Shown piece after piece: positions 5,688-10,552 of a stretch of DNA of 10,552 bases. Source of the stretch: JAPXSY01 sp034003585 (GTDB taxonomy: Bacteria; Verrucomicrobiota; Kiritimatiellia; RFP12; UBA1067); NCBI GenBank assembly GCA_034003585.1, contig JAVEYH010000120.1, forward strand, positions 1-10,552, written 5' to 3'. Below the pieces are notes generated by a model. That model ran no database searches. It was not told the DNA's origin and worked only from the letters and a program-made list of their open reading frames with translations. The translations under genes and the position numbers were made by a program. Position 1 is the first letter of the stretch; each line of letters begins with the position of its first letter.

Positions 5688-6884
5688 ATGGGACAGAATC
5701 TGGGCAAAATGCCGCAGGTGGCGCTGCTTTTCGAGACCAACGAGCAGGCTCACCGCGAAATTCTCAAGGGTGTACTGCGCTATGAAAGCGTCCACGGCCC
5801 TTGGAGTCTGCACGTCATCGAGGGCCGTACAGGCGAGCAGCGCCTGCTTTCAATGAAGACCTGGGGAGGCTCGGGACTTGTCGGCGTGATCCAAAACCGC
5901 GCTTATGCCGCGGCCATCGCCGCCGCGCGTGTGCCTGCCGTTCTGATCGATCCTATCGATGCCGCGTTTCTGCCGCCGGGACTGCTGGAACGGCACAGTG
6001 TGCTGGCCTCGGATCAGGTGGCCATCGGCGAGCTTGCGGCGGAATATTTTTTGTCTCGCGGCTTCAAGCATTTCGCCTTTGTCGGCGAGGTCAACAATAT
6101 CAACTGGTCGCGTGACCGCGGTGCGGCGTTCGCCGCGCGTGTGCGGCAAGCCGGGTATGACTGCCGCACTTACGGGCCATTGCGTCCCAGGGAAAAACGC
6201 GATTGGCTCCTTGAGCGTGGCCGCCTGTGGATCTGGCTGGCCGGCCTGTCTAAACCGGCTGCCGTTTTCGCCGCCATGGATACGCGCGGGCGGCAGGTGC
6301 TCGACGCCTGCCTGGTCGCGGGCCTCATGGTGCCGCATGAAGTGGCCGTGTTGGCGGTCGATAACGACACGTTGATCTGCGAATCGACCACGCCGCCGCT
6401 AGCGAGTATAGCCCTTGACACCGAGCGCATGGGTTATGAGGCCGCGAAACTTTTGGACGGGGCCATGCGCCGGCGCAAGGTTCGCCGCCATCAATGGGTT
6501 TTCCCACCGCTGGCTGTGGTGCCCCGCCGTTCGGCCGAAACCGTGCGGATCAGCGATCCGCTCGTGGCGCGCGCGCTGGAGTTCATCTGGCTGAACGCTC
6601 AAAACCCTATCGGAGTGCCTGAGATCGTGGCCCACGCCAACGTTTCCCGCCGGCTGCTGGAAATCCGGTTCCGGAAAACCCTTAAGGTATCGATTCGTGA
6701 AGAATTGTCGCGCGCACGCCTGCACCGCGTCAAAAACCTGTTGTCCGCGACCAACCTTTCGGTGACCGTCATCGCCAAAGACTGCGGCTTCTCAAGCAAG
6801 AGTTATCTGGGCAAGGTCTTCCGCCGCGCCTTTGGCGTGACCGCCACCGCCTACCGTACCGCATATTGGCAAACCCCGCGCTGA
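5688..6884 (+). CDS. XylR-like AraC-family regulator with LacI-type sensor domain
   Basis: 398 residues from ATG 5688. Residues about 9-285 are a periplasmic-binding/LacI-like sensor. Visible there are PQVALLFETNEQAHREILKG (family opening), the HSVLASDQVAIGELAAEYFL helix region, GFKHFAFVGE, AAVFAAMDTRGRQVL, and HEVAVLAVDNDTL followed by PPLASIALD. Residues about 290-398 hold two AraC helix-turn-helix units: IGVPEIVAHANVSRRLLEIRF and LSVTVIAKDCGFSSKSYLGK, followed by VFRRAFGVTATAYR. E. coli XylR has the same order of domains and activates sugar operons after ligand binding, so this protein probably controls the divergent operon, the downstream permease, or both. The start is uncertain. TTG 5655 would give 409 residues but lies in the candidate operator, ATG 5709 would give 391, and none has a good Shine-Dalgarno. 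The ligand is unknown; the name XylR is used only for architecture. Confidence 0.9.
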   Translation: MGQNLGKMPQVALLFETNEQAHREILKGVLRYESVHGPWSLHVIEGRTGEQRLLSMKTWGGSGLVGVIQNRAYAAAIAAARVPAVLIDPIDAAFLPPGLLERHSVLASDQVAIGELAAEYFLSRGFKHFAFVGEVNNINWSRDRGAAFAARVRQAGYDCRTYGPLRPREKRDWLLERGRLWIWLAGLSKPAAVFAAMDTRGRQVLDACLVAGLMVPHEVAVLAVDNDTLICESTTPPLASIALDTERMGYEAAKLLDGAMRRRKVRRHQWVFPPLAVVPRRSAETVRISDPLVARALEFIWLNAQNPIGVPEIVAHANVSRRLLEIRFRKTLKVSIREELSRARLHRVKNLLSATNLSVTVIAKDCGFSSKSYLGKVFRRAFGVTATAYRTAYWQTPR

Positions 6885-6990
6885 TCCGTTTTCTTCAAAA
6901 GCCGGCCCGCAACCGCAATGCCGGCCGCGGAAGACGGGACAGGGCGCAATCGTTCGAGGCCGCGCATTGTGTTGTAAAGACCAATCGTGC

Positions 6991-7019
6991 TTGACCCGTA
7001 ATCGGCAATCTCATATTGT
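6991..7019 (+). promoter_or_regulatory. Sigma-70 promoter of the NCS1 permease
   Basis: TTGACC (6991-6996), exactly 17 bases, then TATTGT (7014-7019): 9 of 12 consensus bases with ideal spacing. The predicted start near 7026 leaves a leader of about 26 bases. The permease can therefore be expressed separately from the upstream regulator gene. Confidence 0.62.
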
Positions 7020-7039
7020 TTTCCCGGTAATAATCAAGC

Positions 7040-7045
7040 AAGGAG
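7040..7045 (+). promoter_or_regulatory. Ribosome binding site of the NCS1 permease
   Basis: AAGGAG, 6 bases before ATG 7052; it confirms that start. Confidence 0.75.
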
Positions 7046-7051
7046 TCTCGC

Positions 7052-8482
7052 ATGAGCGAAAACATGTCGGTCCCGTCTTATCTCGAATGCGCCCAGCCCA
7101 ATCCCGCCGCCAACCGCGCGCCGTGGTACAAGAACACCGCGCCGACCTATGCGGGCATCTTCCTTTGGTTCATTTTCTGGTCGGGCACGGTCTCGATCCA
7201 GGGCGGCAACGCGGGCGGGATCTTTGCGGCCGGATGGATGACCGCCCTGCTCGGCATCCTGGCGGGCGGCGCGATCTGTTACCTGCTGTTTTACCATATC
7301 TTCGGGCGTTTGGGCCAGAAGACGGGCCTGCCTCTCTACATTGTCGGGTCCTCGACGTTCGGCGCGAAAGGGGGGTTCTTCCTGCCCGGCTTCCTGATGG
7401 GCATCCTGCAGTTCGGCTGGGTTGCCGTCAACATCGCCGGGTCGGCATACGCGCTGAACCTTTTTCTGAAATGGCCGGCCGGGTCGCCGGCGCTTTACGC
7501 GCTCATGATCGTGTGGGGCGTGGCCGGCATCGTGATGGCACTGAAGGGAATCAAATATGTGGCGATGATCTCCACTTGGCTGCCGATCGTGCCGGCGCTG
7601 ATCCTGCTGGCGGCGCTAGGCAAAACAATTGGCGGCCTGGGCTCGTTCGATTCCGCCGCCTTCACGGCTGCGGCCAAGATCGGCAATCCGGCGGCGCTGC
7701 CCGCCTTGGGCGGCACGGCGATCATCTTCGCGTTGATCACGCAGATCGTGGGCTTCACCGCCACGGCCGGCGCGGCGGGCGTGGATTTCGGAACCGGAGC
7801 CCGCAACAAGAAAGACGTGGTTCTGGGCGGTCTTGTCGGAATTTTCGGGGCGATCGTGCTGACAGCCGGCATTGCGGCGCTGATCGTGGCGGGCTTCTAC
7901 GGAACCGCCGCAGGCAAGGAACTGATGCTGCAAGGCAAAGTCATCCTAGACCCGGTGGCGCTGTTGGCCAACCTGTTCGGGGACAAGGCCGGCGGGGTGC
8001 TGGCTTTCCTGCTGGCCGTCTGCGCGTTCCCGAGCTGCTGCTTCTCGTCGCTGATTGCGGCCAACTCGATCAAGACCACCCTGCCTAAAGTCAACCCGTG
8101 GGTTTCCTGCGGCATCGGCTGTGTGATCGCCGAGATTCTGGCCACGACCGGTGTGGCACTGAAGTTGCCGGTGATCTTCGGTTTCTTCGGCGCTTCCTTC
8201 GGGCCGATCTGCGGCGCCATGACTGCCGAATATTTCCTGAACAAAGGCCGTTGGAGCGGGCCGCGCGCGGGCTTCAATCCCGCAGGCTGGATCGCCTGGC
8301 TGGCCGGTTTCGTTATCGGCGCGCAGCCGCAGCTTGTCGCGTGGGGAGCGCCGCTGGGCAAGCCCTTGCCATTGAGCCTGATCTTGGCCTTCATCGCGGG
8401 CGCGGTGATCTATGCCTTGCTGTCGAAGGCGCAGACGCCGGTGCTGGCCTATCCGCAGGCTGACGCGCAGGTTTCCGACTGA
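7052..8482 (+). CDS. NCS1-family permease (cytosine/purine permease-like)
   Basis: 476 residues, the usual length for nucleobase:cation symport family 1 (CodB-like) proteins, which import cytosine, purines, allantoin, hydantoins or thiamine precursors with a proton or sodium ion. The N-terminus is soluble, then NRAPWYKNTAPTYAGIFLWF leads into the first membrane span. Hydrophobic spans lie at about 33-52, 57-84, 107-137, 148-166, 169-190, 221-245, 256-284, 300-340 (probably two), 348-388 (probably two), 411-431 and 437-458, giving 11-12 in all. Gly-rich spans such as SIQGGNAGGIFAAGW (48-62) and GFTATAGAAGVDFGTGARNK (234-253) fit the family's broken helices. It has its own promoter and ribosome site. 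Family membership is judged by overall pattern, so it could be a distant NCS1 branch. A nucleobase-type permease beside sugar genes is unexpected and its substrate should not be assumed to be cytosine. Confidence 0.75.
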   Translation: MSENMSVPSYLECAQPNPAANRAPWYKNTAPTYAGIFLWFIFWSGTVSIQGGNAGGIFAAGWMTALLGILAGGAICYLLFYHIFGRLGQKTGLPLYIVGSSTFGAKGGFFLPGFLMGILQFGWVAVNIAGSAYALNLFLKWPAGSPALYALMIVWGVAGIVMALKGIKYVAMISTWLPIVPALILLAALGKTIGGLGSFDSAAFTAAAKIGNPAALPALGGTAIIFALITQIVGFTATAGAAGVDFGTGARNKKDVVLGGLVGIFGAIVLTAGIAALIVAGFYGTAAGKELMLQGKVILDPVALLANLFGDKAGGVLAFLLAVCAFPSCCFSSLIAANSIKTTLPKVNPWVSCGIGCVIAEILATTGVALKLPVIFGFFGASFGPICGAMTAEYFLNKGRWSGPRAGFNPAGWIAWLAGFVIGAQPQLVAWGAPLGKPLPLSLILAFIAGAVIYALLSKAQTPVLAYPQADAQVSD

Positions 8483-8515
8483 CATCACGGATACCGCGGC
8501 GAAGACGCGCGCAAA

Positions 8516-8534
8516 CGGCGGGGGGTGACCGCCG
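8516..8534. repeat. Short GC inverted repeat after the permease gene
   Basis: CGGCGG, 7-base loop, CCGCCG: a possible 6-bp hairpin 34 bases after the permease stop. No T-run follows, so an intrinsic terminator is not supported. It could slow transcription between the permease and the next gene, or be chance in GC-rich DNA. Confidence 0.25.
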
Positions 8535-8647
8535 AGACCGATCTTGAGCCGTCCGCCGCCGTCCGGTCGGGATCGCCACGCCCCGTTTCCGCAGCGGACG
8601 CTCTTTTCGGTTGCCCTCCGGACTGCGAGGGGGTACCTTATCGCCTG

Positions 8648-9403
8648 ATGAAACTGATTGCGAAACTGCCCGGAATCCTCGTCGCCGTCTTGTTTGTGTG
8701 CCGCGCATTCGCGCAGACGCAAGCGCCCCTTTGCATCCTCACGTACAACGTCCGTAACGGACGCGGGCTGGACCATCCCCGCCTCATGAACGTGCCGCGC
8801 ATCGCGGGGGTGATCACGAATCAGGCGCCCGATGTCGTCGCGCTCCAGGAACTGGACCGGCACACCCGGCGCAGCGCGGGACGCGACGTGCTGGGGGAGC
8901 TTGCCGACGCCACGGGAATGGTCGGTTCGTACGGCGAGGCCATCCCGTTCCAGGGCGGTTCCTATGGCGTTGGTGTCCTTTCGAAACGGGAGCCGCTCCG
9001 TAGCTATCACCTTCCCCTGCCCGGCAAAGAGGAGCCCCGGACCCTGCTGGTCTGCGAGTTCGAGACCTTCGTGTTGTTCTGCACCCATCTGTCATTGACG
9101 GCGGAGAGCCGCGCGGCGTCGGTGCAGGTCATCAGCAAGGAACAGGCCGCCTTCGCCAAACCCGTCCTCCTCGCCGGGGATCTCAATGCCACCCCGGACT
9201 CGGACGCGATCAGGGCCTTTGAAACTTCCTGGACACGGATCAGCCCGCCGGACCCGACCTATCCGGCTCATGCGCCGGACCGGACGATCGATTATCTTTT
9301 TGTCTCGAAAAACACGCCGGTCCAGATCCTTGCGTCGCATGTGGTGAATGAACCGGTGGCCTCGGACCACCGGCCGGTTTCCGCCCGCATACGCTTCCAG
9401 TGA
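8648..9403 (+). CDS. Secreted endonuclease/exonuclease/phosphatase-family hydrolase
   Basis: 251 residues from ATG 8648. Residues 1-22 are a signal peptide (MKLIAKLPGILVAVLFVCRAFAQ), so the enzyme acts in the periplasm or outside the cell. It is a complete small EEP fold: LTYNVRNGRGLD with Asn34, ALQELDRH with metal-binding Glu68, FCTHLSL (144-150), LAGDLNATPDSDAI with Asp178 and Asn180, TIDYLF with Asp215, and ASDHRPVSARI with Asp240 and His241. All expected catalytic residues are present, so phosphodiester or phosphomonoester hydrolysis with a divalent metal is expected; the substrate (nucleic acid, lipid headgroup or sugar phosphate) is open. The frame is open from GTG 8525, but ATG 8648 is chosen because it begins the signal peptide. 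Its Shine-Dalgarno (GAGGGGG) is 14 bases away, which is long. It follows the permease by 165 bases on the same strand and may share its transcript. Confidence 0.85.
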   Translation: MKLIAKLPGILVAVLFVCRAFAQTQAPLCILTYNVRNGRGLDHPRLMNVPRIAGVITNQAPDVVALQELDRHTRRSAGRDVLGELADATGMVGSYGEAIPFQGGSYGVGVLSKREPLRSYHLPLPGKEEPRTLLVCEFETFVLFCTHLSLTAESRAASVQVISKEQAAFAKPVLLAGDLNATPDSDAIRAFETSWTRISPPDPTYPAHAPDRTIDYLFVSKNTPVQILASHVVNEPVASDHRPVSARIRFQ

Positions 9404-9469
9404 GCGGACAAAACCGGGCGCCCCCCCGTACCCCCCGATTTTGGGCGGAGAAAAACCGCGCCCCGTTCC
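9404..9469. other. Convergent junction with C- and G-tracts
   Basis: 66 bases between two genes that end facing each other. It holds two C-runs (seven and six bases) on the plus strand and a palindromic GGGCGCCC. No convincing hairpin plus T-run terminator is visible for either gene. Confidence 0.3.
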
Positions 9470-10552
9470 TCATAACCCGTCACGCACGATCTGCCTGACC
9501 GGCTCCGGCGGGTTCGGCGGCGTCTCATATCCGTGGGCCACGCCCTGCAGGTACTCGATGCGCTTCGGCCCCCGGATCCCGTTATAGAGCACGGTCAGAC
9601 CGGAGGGCGGGCAGGTGTAATCGCCCAACCCCGCCGTGATCACCGTTTTGCAGGCGACGCGTCTCCCCATGAACACCCCGTCATAGTAGGCCAGCCCCGC
9701 CGCCGGGTCGGGCCGCCACCCGCGCAGGCGGCCCAGCGCGATCCCGCCGAGATCGCACATCCACGGCTTGCGCAGCACGCATTCCGTGACCGCCCCGTCC
9801 AGCGCCGCAGCCGCCACCGCCTGGAATCCGCCCTGGCTGCTCCCGAACACCGTGAGCGTCTTCCCGTCCCACTCCGGACGCGACTTCACGAACTCCAGCG
9901 CCCGCATCACCCGCAGCATCATGCCGTTGAAGTAACAGGTCTCGGGCCGGGCGTTTTCTTCGGCGTGAAACCCGTACCCCTTCAGCTCGCCGTCCTGCAG
10001 CGCCCGATAGTACGCCGGCTCGCGCCCGTTCTCGATGCCGTGCGCGTTGACCTGGAACACGATCATCCCCGGCCGGCAGTCCGGCGAGGCGCTCCGCGCG
10101 CCGTACCCGATAAACCCGACATGCGCGCCGAGAGACCGGGACGCAGCGTCTTTGGGGAGGGAAAGATAACCGGACACCGGCTTTCCGCCCGCGCACGCCA
10201 CCCGCACATCGAAAATGCGGAACGCGGGATTCCCCGCCTGGGTCTCGCAAAGATCCGCCTTAAGCGGAACTTCGGCCAGGCGGAGCCTCTGCCGCTTCCA
10301 GAACGCGTCGAAGTCGGCGGGCTCCGGACAGGACGCCAGTTTCCCGATGTCCGCCCCCGCGCCGCCGTCGAATTTCAGCGGCCTTCCGTTGGCGCCGTTG
10401 ACCGGCGTCCGGTCGCCGTGGAGCGGCCAGACCTCCATGCGGACAAAGCCCGGCGCGCGGATCGGGGTCCGGATCTCGGCCGAGCCGTCCCCCGCCGTCA
10501 GCGCCTCGCCCCGTTCCGCGGCCTGGTCGTCGCCGGAGCGCGCCCACTTGAG
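9470..10552 (-). CDS. CE7-like acetyl xylan esterase (alpha/beta hydrolase), 5' end outside window
   Basis: The frame is open from the window edge, so the 360 residues seen lack the true N-terminus; the internal ATG at 10438 is not the start, because LKWARSGDD to IRAPGFVR upstream of it fits this family's N-terminal beta domain. The joining segment FDGGAGADIGKL, then PEPADFDAFWKRQR, leads into the hydrolase. Catalytic residues, counted from the edge: Ser239 in VFGSSQGGFQAV (the CE7 GxSQGG motif), Asp311 in TAGLGDYTCPPSG and His340 in VAHGYE. QVNAHGIENG (167-176) replaces the Arg-Gly-Gln of classical CE7 enzymes, as in the Bacteroidota/Verrucomicrobia subgroup. Family enzymes remove acetyl groups from xylo-oligosaccharides or cephalosporin C. 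Any signal peptide would be outside the window. It is convergent with the EEP gene and need not share regulation with the rest of the locus. Confidence 0.88.
   Translation of the reverse strand, partial: LKWARSGDDQAAERGEALTAGDGSAEIRTPIRAPGFVRMEVWPLHGDRTPVNGANGRPLKFDGGAGADIGKLASCPEPADFDAFWKRQRLRLAEVPLKADLCETQAGNPAFRIFDVRVACAGGKPVSGYLSLPKDAASRSLGAHVGFIGYGARSASPDCRPGMIVFQVNAHGIENGREPAYYRALQDGELKGYGFHAEENARPETCYFNGMMLRVMRALEFVKSRPEWDGKTLTVFGSSQGGFQAVAAAALDGAVTECVLRKPWMCDLGGIALGRLRGWRPDPAAGLAYYDGVFMGRRVACKTVITAGLGDYTCPPSGLTVLYNGIRGPKRIEYLQGVAHGYETPPNPPEPVRQIVRDGL

Noticed and set aside
6901..6926. GCCGGC repeated with a 14-base gap as a terminator after the AraC-type gene
   Set aside because: Only a 6-bp stem, the sequence is itself palindromic, and no T-run follows.
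6967..8088. 373-codon plus-strand frame
   Set aside because: Overlaps the permease in another frame; the permease frame has regular membrane spans, promoter and ribosome site.
8611..8639. TTGCCC, 17 bases, TACCTT as a promoter for the EEP gene
   Set aside because: Only 7 of 12 consensus bases, and it would place the transcript start at the ATG.
7946..9088. 380-codon minus-strand frame
   Set aside because: Antisense to the permease and the EEP enzyme; charged, low-complexity shadow without motifs.
9404..9469. G-quadruplex in the convergent junction
   Set aside because: The minus strand has only two G-runs (six and seven) close together; four separate G3 tracts with loops are not clearly available.
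1..10552. tRNA, rRNA, CRISPR array, insertion sequence or phage genes
   Set aside because: I looked for cloverleaf-like or repeated-spacer patterns and for transposase or integrase motifs in the translations, and saw none.

Overview
The window is GC-rich, compact bacterial DNA. It carries eight genes on two strands, with no RNA genes, insertion sequences, CRISPR arrays or phage genes that I can see. The gene mix suggests the PVC group (Kiritimatiellota, Lentisphaerota or Verrucomicrobiota). It includes a Tat-tagged Gfo/Idh/MocA oxidoreductase, AraC-type and GntR-type regulators that both carry a LacI-like sensor domain, a secreted Gly-rich repeat protein, and a CE7-type esterase of the subgroup common in Bacteroidota and Verrucomicrobia. 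This placement is inferred from family knowledge; no marker gene is present.

Minus-strand block (5478 down to 1). A likely operon reads Gfo/Idh/MocA oxidoreductase, GmhA-like SIS sugar-phosphate isomerase, ROK sugar kinase, GntR/LacI-type regulator, then a secreted beta-repeat protein that runs off the left edge. The first three genes are 15-17 bases apart and each has its own Shine-Dalgarno sequence. Just before the regulator lies a near-consensus sigma-70 promoter (TTGACA, 17 bases, TATTAT). A perfect 9-base inverted repeat overlaps its -10 box and the predicted start codon. This looks like an autoregulated internal promoter that would also drive the repeat protein.

Plus-strand block (5688 to 9403). 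A XylR-like AraC regulator is divergent from the operon, and a 22-bp-spaced direct repeat lies just before its chosen start. Next come an NCS1-family permease with its own good promoter, and a small secreted endonuclease/exonuclease/phosphatase-family enzyme. At the right edge a CE7 acetyl xylan esterase-like gene runs convergently on the minus strand, with its start outside the window.

How the genes may work together (inference). The locus resembles a carbohydrate-use island. Secreted enzymes would release or deacetylate substrate outside the cytoplasm and the NCS1 permease might import a small molecule. The oxidoreductase, isomerase and kinase would convert a sugar to a phosphorylated intermediate, under two regulators sensing different ligands. 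The substrate cannot be named from sequence alone. The parts least explained are the nucleobase-type permease in a sugar locus, the repeat protein tied to the kinase-regulator operon, and the internal promoter-operator.
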